Assembly (NCBI GenBank): GCA_964605095.1 | Contig: CAZSBS010000231.1 | Coordinates: forward strand, 1-7,854 | DNA length: 7,854 bases | Origin: JAUWQU01 sp964605095 | GTDB lineage: Bacteria > Planctomycetota > Phycisphaerae > SM23-33 | Reading direction: 5' to 3' | Part shown: piece after piece, positions 1 through 6,111 of the stretch | How positions within the stretch are numbered: position 1 is the stretch's first letter | Layout: every line of letters starts with the position of its first letter | The notes under the pieces: generated by a model | Databases searched by the model: none | What the model was told of the DNA's origin: nothing | What the model saw: only the letters and a program-made list of their open reading frames with translations | Made by a program: the position numbers and the translations under genes

Positions 1-68
1 GCAAGAGTGCCAATCAGGCAAAGCGGGACAATGCAAAAGGAGCCAAAAGGAAGGCTAAGGAGAAAACT
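1..68 (+). promoter_or_regulatory. 5' flank and ribosome binding site of the first PEP-CTERM gene
   Basis: This short purine-rich leader has a clear Shine-Dalgarno sequence, AAGGAG at 57-62, six bases before the ATG at 69. Two further AAGGA-type runs occur at about 38-55. No promoter can be recognised in the 68 bases available, so the transcription start is probably outside the window. Confidence 0.6.
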
Positions 69-770
69 ATGAGGAAGACAATGTTTCGCAGAGCAACAGT
101 GTTGTGTGTGACGGCGATCGCCGTCCTGGTCATGGGCGGCACGGCCCACGCGGCCATGGTGACTTGGGACTTGGCCCAAACCATCACGGGTGCGTCCAAC
201 ATCCAGTCCGCCGGCGTGACGGATCTCGCCGGCGCCAACTTCGGGCGCACCACGGGCACGACCACCATCGTCAACAACGGATCCGTTGATATCGAGTTCA
301 AGTCGCTCAACTCTGGCCAGAACGTCACGCTGTCGAATGGCGTGAACGTGGCTGCTGCTAGTGCGTGGGGAAACTGGGGTGGCAACGGCGGCATCTCGGG
401 CGTGGGCGGCACCTTCGAAACCGTGCTCGATTACAACCTCGGGATCGAGGAAGGTAATCCGTTGTCGGCTACCATTACCTTGTCGGGTCTTACCAGCGGA
501 ACGCAGTATCAGATTCAATTCTTCGCGGATTCCACCGGTAGCAACACCCAGAAGATCTCGGGCAGCGATTCGATGAATTCGCTCACCGGGAAGTTCGTCA
601 CGGGGACTTTCACCGCGGATGCGACTTCTCAGGTGCTGACCGTCACCTATACCGACAATAATTTCGCGGTCGCCAACGCGCTCACGATCGGTGTCATTCC
701 CGAGCCGGCGACGCTCGGCCTGCTGGCCCTTGGCGGCCTGGCGATGCTGAAGAGAAAGCGGCAGTCCTGA
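69..770 (+). CDS. PEP-CTERM sorting-domain protein, single-module, secreted
   Basis: This is a 233-residue exported protein of unknown function. Residues 1-28 form a signal peptide: positive start (MRKTMFRR), hydrophobic core and a GTAHA-type cleavage site. Residues 29-209 are one Gly/Asn/Ser/Thr-rich module, predicted here to be a beta-sandwich, with the recurring phrases ITLSGLTSGTQYQIQFFADS and GKFVTGTFTADATSQVLTV. This type of module is familiar from planctomycete and verrucomicrobial surface proteins, but I cannot name a characterised domain for it. Residues 210-233 form a classic PEP-CTERM tail: IPEPATLG, a hydrophobic stretch, then KRKRQS. Proteins with this tail are known to be processed by an exosortase during export to the cell surface or extracellular matrix; the enzyme itself is not in this window. 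The start is set by AAGGAG six bases upstream. The module is almost duplicated at the N-terminus of the next gene, so the two are recent paralogues in that part. Binding or matrix roles would be guesses. Confidence 0.9.
   Translation: MRKTMFRRATVLCVTAIAVLVMGGTAHAAMVTWDLAQTITGASNIQSAGVTDLAGANFGRTTGTTTIVNNGSVDIEFKSLNSGQNVTLSNGVNVAAASAWGNWGGNGGISGVGGTFETVLDYNLGIEEGNPLSATITLSGLTSGTQYQIQFFADSTGSNTQKISGSDSMNSLTGKFVTGTFTADATSQVLTVTYTDNNFAVANALTIGVIPEPATLGLLALGGLAMLKRKRQS
153..695 (+). repeat. Tandem-duplicated module, copy 1
   Basis: This 543-bp segment matches 1062-1604 at a constant offset of 909 bp without any insertion or deletion. By hand I count about 33 base differences, roughly 94% identity. 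The protein module it encodes differs at 16 of 181 residues. The stretch from about 195 to 425 is the most conserved, with one amino-acid change. Similarity fades in the signal peptides upstream and stops at the PEP-CTERM tail downstream. Confidence 0.92.
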
Positions 771-833
771 ACCCTTCGAGGGAATCTGCTGCCGCCCGAG
801 CGGATGGAGATTCGGTCGGAAGAAGTACAAGGG

Positions 834-873
834 CGTCGCCCAGGGCCTGCTCGGGAGCCGGCCTTGGGCGACG
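834..873 (+). other. Strong GC-rich stem-loop between the two PEP-CTERM genes
   Basis: The arms CGTCGCCCAGGGCC (834-847) and GGCCTTGGGCGACG (860-873) pair over 14 positions, with one G.U wobble in RNA. Inside the 12-base loop a further GCT/AGC can close on CGGG (849-858). It lies 64 bases after the first stop codon and 110 bases before the next start. No T-run follows, so it is not a standard intrinsic terminator. It could stabilise the upstream mRNA 3' end, attenuate read-through, or belong to a repeat family. Confidence 0.75.
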
Positions 874-970
874 GCGTTCGTAGGGGACGCTGCATGCCGG
901 CGTCAGGTAAGTGTTCAAGCAATCTTTCCAGTAGAGCAGGCAGACCCGGGTACCCCAGATGGGATGCCCA

Positions 971-976
971 AAGGAG
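971..976 (+). promoter_or_regulatory. Ribosome binding site that fixes the start of the large PEP-CTERM gene
   Basis: AAGGAG lies seven bases before the ATG at 984. The reading frame stays open upstream to an ATG at 804, but only the start at 984 has a Shine-Dalgarno sequence and opens directly onto a signal peptide. The 60 codons between 804 and 984 include the intergenic hairpin and read as non-protein-like Arg/Gly-rich sequence. Confidence 0.8.
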
Positions 977-983
977 AGAATCC

Positions 984-3900
984 ATGAGAAGCAAGAGTGC
1001 TCTGGGGCTCGCGGTGTCCCTGGCGACCGCAATCGCCATCTTGGCCGGCACGGCTAACGCCGCCACGGTAACGTGGGGCTCGGTCGAAACCATCACGGGC
1101 GGTTCCAATATCCAGTCCGCCGGCGTGACGGATCTCGCCGGCGCCAACTTCGGGCGCACCACGGGCACGACCACCATTGTCAACAACGGATCGGTTGATA
1201 TCGAGTTCAAGTCGCTCAACTCCGGCCAGAACGTCACGCTGTCGAATGGCGTGAACGTGGCTGCTGCCAGTGCGTGGGGAAACTGGGGTAACAACGGCGG
1301 CATCTCGGGCGTGGGCGGCACCTTCGAAACCGTGCTCGATTGGAACCTCGGGATCGAGGATGGTAATCCGTTGTCGGCAGCCATTACCTTGTCGGGTCTT
1401 ACCAACGGAACGCAGTATCAGATTCAATTCTTTGCGGATTCCACCGGTAACAACAGCCAGACGATCTCGGGCAGCGATCCGATGAATTCGCTCACCGGGA
1501 AGTTCGTCACGGGGACTTTCACCGCCGATGCGACTTCTCAGGTGCTGACCGTCGCCTATACCGACAATAATTTCGCGGTTGCCAACGCGCTCACGATCGG
1601 CGTGATGTCCACGGTGGCTAGCCTGGACCTCTATTGGGACCTTAACGACACCGAAGCCGGTGCAGGCGGCGGCTCGGCCCCGGCCGGCGTCTGGAACGCC
1701 GGCAACGCGTACTGGAATCCCAAAGCCGACGGCACGGGTTCTGCGGCGGCATGGACGGGAGGTAAGCGGGCGGTCTTCGCGGCCGGCTCGAACGCAACAG
1801 ACCCTTACATGGTTGACGTGGACGGCACGCGGGACATTGGGGGCCTGAGGTTCGAGGAAGGGGCGGTCACGATCGTCACAACGACAGCCGGCCAGTTCCG
1901 GCTTGTCGACGACGGCGACGCGGAAGTCGCCGCCGGGCTGACGGCGACGATCCAGACTGCCATCACCGAGGACGCCACGCCCCGCTCACTGACCAAGAAG
2001 GGCGACGGCACGCTTGTGCTCTCCCCCGGCGCCGTGGCGTACTCTGGTGGCACGGCCGTCCGCGCCGGCACGCTTCAACTGGGCGGCAACGACGTGTTTG
2101 ACGGCAATTCCGTCACGGTCGCAGGCAACGCGGCGGGCGTGACCGCCACGCTGGACCTCAACGACCACGACGACACGGTCTCCAGCCTCACCCTCGGCGG
2201 AGCGGGCGCCACCAGCGGCGCCGCGGTGATCACCGGCGGCACGCTGACCCTCGGCGGCAACGTCGCCTACGACAGCACCAACAATCCCCTGGGCGCGACG
2301 ATCAGCGGCAAGCTCGACCTCGGCTTGGCCACCCGGACCTTTACTGTCAACGACAGCGCGACGGCGGCAGACGACCTGACGATTTCGGCCGACATCTCCG
2401 GCACGGGCGGCGGGCTGACCAAGGCCGGCGCGGGAACGCTGGTGCTCTCGGGCAATAACACCTACGACGGCGTGACGACGGTCTCAGCCGGCATGGTGGT
2501 GCTTTCCGGCGACAACAATGCCGCCACCGGCGGTACGACCATCAATGCTGGCGTCGTCCAGTTCGATTCGCCGGCCTCAATCAACGGCACGGCCCGCGAC
2601 GTGACGGTCAACGCCGGCGGCATGGTGGTGTTCGGTTCAGCCTTCGGCGATGCCGACATCCCGGCCGCGTTGTCGGATCGAATTGTGGCCAGTTCGGCGG
2701 GCGTAATTGCCGCGGACAACCATGCCACGGCGGACTTCGACTTCGGCACGGCCGGCCTGAACACATTTCTTGGGGCGTTCGGCAGCGTGACCTATACTGG
2801 CACGCTGACGCCGGGCAACAATGTTTATCGCCTCGGCGGCGGCGGAACACTGACCATGGGTACGGCGCTGACCGGCGACAGGGACTTGGTCATCGCTGGC
2901 CCCGGCACGGTGAATCTCAGCGCCACCAACACCTTCACCGGTGACGTGACGGTTAACGGCGGCACGCTGAACATCGACGCGGCTGGCGACCTGAACGGCA
3001 TCGCCCGCACCGTGACCGTCAATTCCGCGGGCACGTTGAATCTCGCCGTCGCAGACGGCGTCAACAACACGGACATGGCGGTCGACGGCACGGCCAACGT
3101 GACCGCCGCCAACGCCGTCAACGGCGCGACCGTCTCCGTCAACACCGGCGGCACGCTCGCGGCGACCAACGCCACTGGAACCCCCATGGGTTTCGCCAAC
3201 GCCTTTACCGGAAGCACCATCGTTCTCAACGGCGGAACCCTGAAATTCAACGCCAGCCCTCTGGGAAATACAGCGTCGATTACCACGACGGTTGTCGGCG
3301 GGAACATTCTCGTCAATGCCGACAGCACCCTGAACAATTACGATAGCCGGCAGGGCCGCTATTTGAACTTGATCCAGTTCGGCAAGCTTGATTTCGCCGC
3401 CGCCGATCCGGTCGCCAAGCCCAACGGCTACAAGTTGGAAAACTCAAGCCTGGGGCAAAAGATCAATTATCAGCCGTCCAAGATCTGGACCGCCTTTGTT
3501 GGCTCCACGATTTCCAACAACGGCTGGCTTTACCTGAACAAGTCCACATCGGCTGAAAACTACGAGGATTACACCTATCTGGACACCACGGCCATCCGCG
3601 CCGGCAAGAAGCTCACGATCACGGAAAACGTTGGGGGCGACCAACTCATCGGAGCTGAACTCAAAAACTCGTTGGGTGTCGCCATGCTGGGTGGGGCGGA
3701 ACTGCTCGGCGCGCCCTCGTTCACCATGCTTGACGCGTCCGACCTCACCGCCACGCATTTCACCGACAACTCGACGTTCGACACGACCAGCGGCCTGTGG
3801 AGCCGGTCGGGCACGACCACCATCACGGCCACGCTGGCCAACGGTGCCGGCTCGCTGGCCGTCGGCGGCAGCAGCCTCTCATTCGCCGCCGAGGATGCAG

Positions 3901-4439
3901 CCTATGTCAGCCTGACGGGCCTGACAATTGACGCGACATACAAGCTGTACTTGGAGCTTGACAACTCCGGCGACCTGGCGACCGTCCTGGCCCAGTTGGC
4001 CAAGAACCCGGCCTTCACGAGCATCAGTGGCACCGGCTCTGAAGTCCGATTCAACTTCACGGCTCCGGCGGAGACCGCCTACTTCGCTTGGGATAACGTC
4101 CACGAGACGGCCGCGGACTGGTACCTGGGCGGCGACCTTACCTACGTGGGCTGGTCTGCCTCGGCCATTCCCGGCGACACCAACGGCGACAAGGTGGTTG
4201 ACGCGGCCGACTTCATCACGCTGAAGAAGAACTTCGGCGCCGGCGAAGGCGGCGGAGCGGCCGTGGGCAACTTCGACAATAGCGGCGATGTGGACTGGGC
4301 CGACCTTGCTTTCCTGATGACCAACATGAGCGCCGGCCTCGGCGGCACGGCCTCGGCGGCCCCGGAGCCGGCAACGCTGTTTGTCATGATGGCCGCAGGC
4401 CTTCCTGCTCTGTTGAAGCGAAGGCGACGCCGGAGCTGA
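984..4439 (+). CDS. Large secreted PEP-CTERM protein with autotransporter-type beta-strand repeats and dockerin-like domain
   Basis: This 1151-residue exported protein is probably an extended surface or matrix protein. Residues 1-26 are a signal peptide ending GTANA. Residues 27-207 are the module shared with the upstream gene. From 208 (LDLYWDLNDTEAG, then WTGGKRAVFAAG) a beta-strand-repeat region of the kind called autotransporter-associated beta strand repeat (PATR) begins. Clear copies start at about 336 (LTKKGDGTLVLS), 478 (LTKAGAGTLVLSGNNTYDG) and 635 (LVIAGPGTVNLSATNTFTG), with weaker GGTL-type turns between and after. Residues 786-1055 are unassigned. Residues 1064-1107 are dockerin type I-like, with two EF-hand-like calcium loops: D1065, N1067, D1069, D1073, D1076, and N1096, D1098, S1100, D1104, D1107. 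Residues 1126-1151 are the PEP-CTERM tail: APEPATLF, hydrophobic stretch, KRRRRRS. No C-terminal beta-barrel is present, so despite the repeats it is not an autotransporter. Partner and ligand are unknown. Confidence 0.9.
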   Translation: MRSKSALGLAVSLATAIAILAGTANAATVTWGSVETITGGSNIQSAGVTDLAGANFGRTTGTTTIVNNGSVDIEFKSLNSGQNVTLSNGVNVAAASAWGNWGNNGGISGVGGTFETVLDWNLGIEDGNPLSAAITLSGLTNGTQYQIQFFADSTGNNSQTISGSDPMNSLTGKFVTGTFTADATSQVLTVAYTDNNFAVANALTIGVMSTVASLDLYWDLNDTEAGAGGGSAPAGVWNAGNAYWNPKADGTGSAAAWTGGKRAVFAAGSNATDPYMVDVDGTRDIGGLRFEEGAVTIVTTTAGQFRLVDDGDAEVAAGLTATIQTAITEDATPRSLTKKGDGTLVLSPGAVAYSGGTAVRAGTLQLGGNDVFDGNSVTVAGNAAGVTATLDLNDHDDTVSSLTLGGAGATSGAAVITGGTLTLGGNVAYDSTNNPLGATISGKLDLGLATRTFTVNDSATAADDLTISADISGTGGGLTKAGAGTLVLSGNNTYDGVTTVSAGMVVLSGDNNAATGGTTINAGVVQFDSPASINGTARDVTVNAGGMVVFGSAFGDADIPAALSDRIVASSAGVIAADNHATADFDFGTAGLNTFLGAFGSVTYTGTLTPGNNVYRLGGGGTLTMGTALTGDRDLVIAGPGTVNLSATNTFTGDVTVNGGTLNIDAAGDLNGIARTVTVNSAGTLNLAVADGVNNTDMAVDGTANVTAANAVNGATVSVNTGGTLAATNATGTPMGFANAFTGSTIVLNGGTLKFNASPLGNTASITTTVVGGNILVNADSTLNNYDSRQGRYLNLIQFGKLDFAAADPVAKPNGYKLENSSLGQKINYQPSKIWTAFVGSTISNNGWLYLNKSTSAENYEDYTYLDTTAIRAGKKLTITENVGGDQLIGAELKNSLGVAMLGGAELLGAPSFTMLDASDLTATHFTDNSTFDTTSGLWSRSGTTTITATLANGAGSLAVGGSSLSFAAEDAAYVSLTGLTIDATYKLYLELDNSGDLATVLAQLAKNPAFTSISGTGSEVRFNFTAPAETAYFAWDNVHETAADWYLGGDLTYVGWSASAIPGDTNGDKVVDAADFITLKKNFGAGEGGGAAVGNFDNSGDVDWADLAFLMTNMSAGLGGTASAAPEPATLFVMMAAGLPALLKRRRRRS
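1062..1604 (+). repeat. Tandem-duplicated module, copy 2
   Basis: This is the second copy of the 543-bp segment at 153-695, here encoding residues 27-207 of the large PEP-CTERM protein. About 14 of the ~33 base differences between the copies are silent and the rest change amino acids, mostly by exchanges such as Ser/Asn, Thr/Ala and Glu/Asp. After 1604 the two genes diverge completely: copy 1 runs straight into a sorting tail, while copy 2 runs into the beta-strand repeats. Confidence 0.92.
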
Positions 4440-4447
4440 AATCCCGA

Positions 4448-4480
4448 GCCAGCCTCGGGGCTGGCCATCGGAGCGATGGC
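4448..4480 (+). other. Two adjoining stem-loops just after the large PEP-CTERM gene
   Basis: The first stem is GCCAGCC (4448-4454) with GGCTGGC (4459-4465) around the loop TCGG. The second is GCCATCG (4464-4470) with CGATGGC (4474-4480) around GAG. They share two bases, so they would form side by side with slight trimming or as alternatives. They start nine bases after the stop codon. No T-run follows, so they may protect or end the mRNA 3' end by a route other than classic intrinsic termination. Confidence 0.6.
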
Positions 4481-4517
4481 GGTCATCCGGCGGCGTCCCA
4501 GGGCCTGAGCGGCTGAG

Positions 4518-4552
4518 AACTGACAGTTGACAATGGGCAATTGATAATTGCC
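4518..4552. repeat. AT-rich palindromic pieces
   Basis: AACT (4518-4521) pairs with AGTT (4525-4528) around GAC, and GGCAATT (4536-4542) pairs perfectly with AATTGCC (4546-4552) around GAT. The text between contains related TTGACAAT and TTGATAAT pieces. The AT-rich character contrasts with the GC-rich flanks and resembles short dispersed intergenic repeats; copy number cannot be judged from one window. Confidence 0.5.
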
Positions 4553-4670
4553 TGCCCGGCCACCGGCTACTGATTACTGATCGAAGGGCGAGATGCCCGC
4601 GCGGGAAAACGTGGTAAGTGTCTAACGCCTGCTCCGAGAGATGCCTCCTCTCAGGACGACACGCCAATGG

Positions 4671-4735
4671 TCCCGTGCGGCTCTTGCCCTTCTTGTTTTG
4701 GTGCCCATGGGGAATCTCGAAGGCACCGCACGGGG
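4671..4735. repeat. Wide inverted repeat with 10-base arms
   Basis: TCCCGTGCGG (4671-4680) is complementary to CCGCACGGGG (4726-4735), nine Watson-Crick pairs plus one wobble. The 45-base interior can add an imperfect GCCCTTC/GAAGGC pairing and contains the palindrome CCCATGGG (4704-4711). On the + strand the structure is followed by a run of A, not T, so it is not a + strand terminator. A dispersed element end or folded RNA are possible. Confidence 0.55.
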
Positions 4736-4752
4736 AAAAAGACAAAGCGGTT

Positions 4753-4846
4753 AAGCAAAGATGAACGCAGATAAACGCGGATAGAAGCGAAAAAAACTTC
4801 TCTCTTATCTGCGTTTATCTGCGTTTATCTGCGTTTATCTTTGCTT
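4753..4846. repeat. 31-bp inverted repeat built from 10-bp units (large potential hairpin or cruciform)
   Basis: The left arm 4753-4783 and right arm 4816-4846 are complementary at 29 of 31 positions, both ending in the AAGCAAAGAT / ATCTTTGCTT motif. The right side is a perfect tandem array of TATCTGCGTT at 4806-4815, 4816-4825 and 4826-4835 followed by a partial unit. The left arm carries two inverted units (AACGCAGATA at 4764, AACGCGGATA at 4774). Extra units allow pairing in shifted registers. The 32-base loop includes an A-run and the third unit. Placed between convergent genes, it could act as a two-way transcription barrier: T-rich sequence follows on the + strand, and TTTTT follows about 12 bases on in the - direction. 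I recall similar GCGTTTATCT-type repeats dispersed in environmental bacterial genomes, unverified here. Confidence 0.9.
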
Positions 4847-4860
4847 GAAGTTGTTTCTTC

Positions 4861-4898
4861 TTCCCTTGCATCCACCGCATCCCTGCAAGAGAAGGGAA
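4861..4898 (-). other. Bulged stem-loop immediately after the outer-membrane gene
   Basis: CTTGCA (4865-4870) pairs with TGCAAG (4884-4889), and TTCC/GGAA can extend the stem outside a short bulge, the right arm ending at 4898. It starts five bases past the stop codon in the direction of the - strand gene. No T-run follows in that direction, so it is a weak terminator candidate at best. Confidence 0.45.
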
Positions 4899-4902
4899 CA
4901 AG

Positions 4903-5967
4903 TCAGAACCGCACGTTGAAGGCGACCTGGATCGTGTGGGACCGGCCGAACTCGGGGTGCAGTTCCGGCAGGGCGTCGTACTTGTAGCCCACGTCCAGCG
5001 AGCACCAACTGGCGGGGAAGATGCTGACCCCGCCTCCGATGCTCGCGTTGCCGCGCGTGTCGATCCCCACGTTGCCGCGGACGAACAGGAACTCCAGCAG
5101 GCGATGGTCGATCCCGAAGGTGAAGTGATGGTCGTAAAGGGCGTCTTCCGGGTTGTGGAAGTAACCGAGCTGGTAGTCCAGGAAGACTGAGGACATTGGC
5201 GAGTATTCGTATGAAACGCCCGGGCGGAATACGACCTGGTGCTGCACGCCGTCGTCGCGGATGGTCATCATTGCCGGGGCGAACGGCGGCGGCAGCGGGA
5301 CGACCGTCTTGCTGCGGTAGGGCTGGAAGCCGTACTCGATGATCGCGCCGATCAGCCACTTCTCGCACGGCTCCCACAGCCCGCCGAAGCGCCAGCGGTA
5401 GCTGTCGGAAAGCCCCTTGGCGTCGAACCCGCCGGCGGCGGTCTGGAGGACCTCCGCGTTGGCGTAGTTGAACATCGCGCCGACCGCGAAATTGTCCAGC
5501 TTCTTGCCCCACTGGATCTGGTAGGAATCCACGGAGTACTCGAACGTCCTGCCGTTGTTCATCGTTGCCTTGTTGGTGCGGATCTGGCTTATGGTCGGCT
5601 GGACCACGCCGAACCACCCCGCGCTTACCGTCGCCGACTCGCCGATCACATGCATGTTCGTCCCGTTGTCAAACATCACTGGCGAGTAGTAAGGCGCCAG
5701 GACCACGCCCATGTCTCCCGGCAGCTTCAGCCAGGCCGTCGAGGCGGGGTTGATCGCCGACGACATCCTGTTGGCGACAGTCTCGCCGCCCATGGTGGCG
5801 ACCTCCGTGAACCGCAGGAAGGCCGGGGGCAGTCTTACGGCGAAGTCCTTGTCGCTGTAGTCGCTCGCGGCGTGCGCGGCCGGGGGCGGCAGCAGCGGAA
5901 GGAGAATAGCGGCGAGAAACGGCACGGCCTTCAGCCGGCTTGTCCGGCCCGGTTGACCTGGTCTCAT
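4903..5967 (-). CDS. Outer-membrane beta-barrel protein, possibly FadL/OMPP1-like
   Basis: This 354-residue protein is probably an outer-membrane channel or structural porin. Residues 1-33 are a signal peptide: MRPGQPGRTSRLK start, then a hydrophobic core and an AAHA cleavage site. The mature part alternates polar and hydrophobic residues in aromatic-rich strands (for example SYRWRFGGLW, LIGAIIEYGF, SSVFLDYQLGYF) and ends in phenylalanine (VAFNVRF), the usual last-strand signal of barrel proteins. The early phrase INPASTAW at 72-79 recalls the NPA segment of FadL-type transporters, and the size fits, but this is a weak family hint and the substrate is unknown. The start chosen has AAGGGA six bases upstream; an ATG 36 bases further up (6003) has no such signal. 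The gene diverges from nagB over a 211-bp spacer, so shared control with amino-sugar genes is conceivable. It has no partner gene on its own strand in this window. Confidence 0.8.
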   Translation of the reverse strand: MRPGQPGRTSRLKAVPFLAAILLPLLPPPAAHAASDYSDKDFAVRLPPAFLRFTEVATMGGETVANRMSSAINPASTAWLKLPGDMGVVLAPYYSPVMFDNGTNMHVIGESATVSAGWFGVVQPTISQIRTNKATMNNGRTFEYSVDSYQIQWGKKLDNFAVGAMFNYANAEVLQTAAGGFDAKGLSDSYRWRFGGLWEPCEKWLIGAIIEYGFQPYRSKTVVPLPPPFAPAMMTIRDDGVQHQVVFRPGVSYEYSPMSSVFLDYQLGYFHNPEDALYDHHFTFGIDHRLLEFLFVRGNVGIDTRGNASIGGGVSIFPASWCSLDVGYKYDALPELHPEFGRSHTIQVAFNVRF

Positions 5968-5973
5968 GATCTG

Positions 5974-5979
5974 TCCCTT
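5974..5979 (-). promoter_or_regulatory. Ribosome binding site that decides the start of the outer-membrane gene
   Basis: Read on the - strand this is AAGGGA, six bases before the ATG at 5967. The alternative in-frame ATG at 6003 has no purine-rich sequence before it and would add 12 residues in front of the signal peptide. Confidence 0.6.
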
Positions 5980-5989
5980 GATCGAGTTG

Positions 5990-6003
5990 ATGCCTTCAGG
6001 CAT
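5990..6003. promoter_or_regulatory. 14-bp palindrome in the divergent spacer
   Basis: ATGCCT and AGGCAT flank a two-base centre (TC). It lies 22 bases upstream of the outer-membrane gene start. The loop is too tight for a full RNA stem, which suggests a protein-binding half-site pair rather than an RNA structure, but no regulator is visible nearby. Confidence 0.4.
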
Positions 6004-6013
6004 TTCGGTTCAG

Positions 6014-6035
6014 GGCGTGCCCCGGCGGGCACGCC
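6014..6035. promoter_or_regulatory. Perfect 9-bp inverted repeat in the divergent spacer
   Basis: GGCGTGCCC (6014-6022) and GGGCACGCC (6027-6035) are exactly complementary around CGGC. The element is between the divergent outer-membrane gene and nagB, 46 bases upstream of the former and about 48 bases upstream of the predicted nagB -35 box. It could be an operator or, on the - strand, a 5'-UTR hairpin. Confidence 0.5.
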
Positions 6036-6082
6036 GCAAACGGTCCCTGGCGCGGCCGGAAACTAATTTGCCTCGCCAACAA

Positions 6083-6111
6083 TTGACAGCCGCAATCAAC
6101 GGCGTTAGGGT
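6083..6111 (+). promoter_or_regulatory. Sigma-70-like promoter facing nagB
   Basis: A perfect TTGACA at 6083-6088 is followed, after 17 bases, by TAGGGT at 6106-6111, which keeps the TA....T frame of a -10 box but only matches three of six positions. Transcription would begin near 6118 and give a leader of about 60 bases before nagB. Confidence 0.45.

Larger units (their letters stand above)
4440..4902. other. Gene-free convergent junction rich in hairpins and repeats
   Basis: This 463-bp stretch separates the + strand PEP-CTERM gene from the - strand outer-membrane gene. Open frames crossing it have no start signals and no family resemblance. It holds several independent inverted repeats, listed separately, and a perfect tandem heptamer TACTGAT at 4568-4574 and 4575-4581. 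Its patchwork of GC-rich and AT-rich pieces differs from the coding sequence around it. It may be a site where dispersed non-coding elements accumulate; this is inference. Confidence 0.7.

Noticed and set aside
804..983. 60-codon in-frame extension upstream of the large PEP-CTERM gene
   Set aside because: It would place Arg/Gly-rich sequence, including the hairpin at 834-873, before a complete signal peptide; the ATG at 984 has its own Shine-Dalgarno sequence.
991..1000. GCAAGAGTGC repeated at the window start (1-10) and in the second signal peptide
   Set aside because: A 10-base match at a different offset from the 909-bp duplication, with no similarity around it; it may be chance.
647..1405. 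- strand open frames repeated over both module copies (also 14-412)
   Set aside because: They share similar translations only because the DNA module is duplicated; both are antisense to clearly exported proteins.
4497..4507. CCCAGGGCCTG shared with the intergenic hairpin at 839-849
   Set aside because: Only 11 bases match, in GC-rich DNA, and the second site lacks the complementary arm.
3879..4745. Long open frame on the - strand (288 codons)
   Set aside because: It is antisense to the end of the large PEP-CTERM gene and continues into the repeat-rich junction; its translation has no family resemblance and there is no ribosome binding site.
4806..4840. Possible CRISPR-like array
   Set aside because: The 10-bp units are directly adjacent, with no spacers, and form one arm of an inverted repeat.
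5239..6066. Long + strand open frame (275 codons) antisense to the outer-membrane gene
   Set aside because: The translation is rich in Arg, His, Val and Gly, typical of the antisense of high-GC coding sequence; the opposite strand has a signal peptide and barrel pattern.
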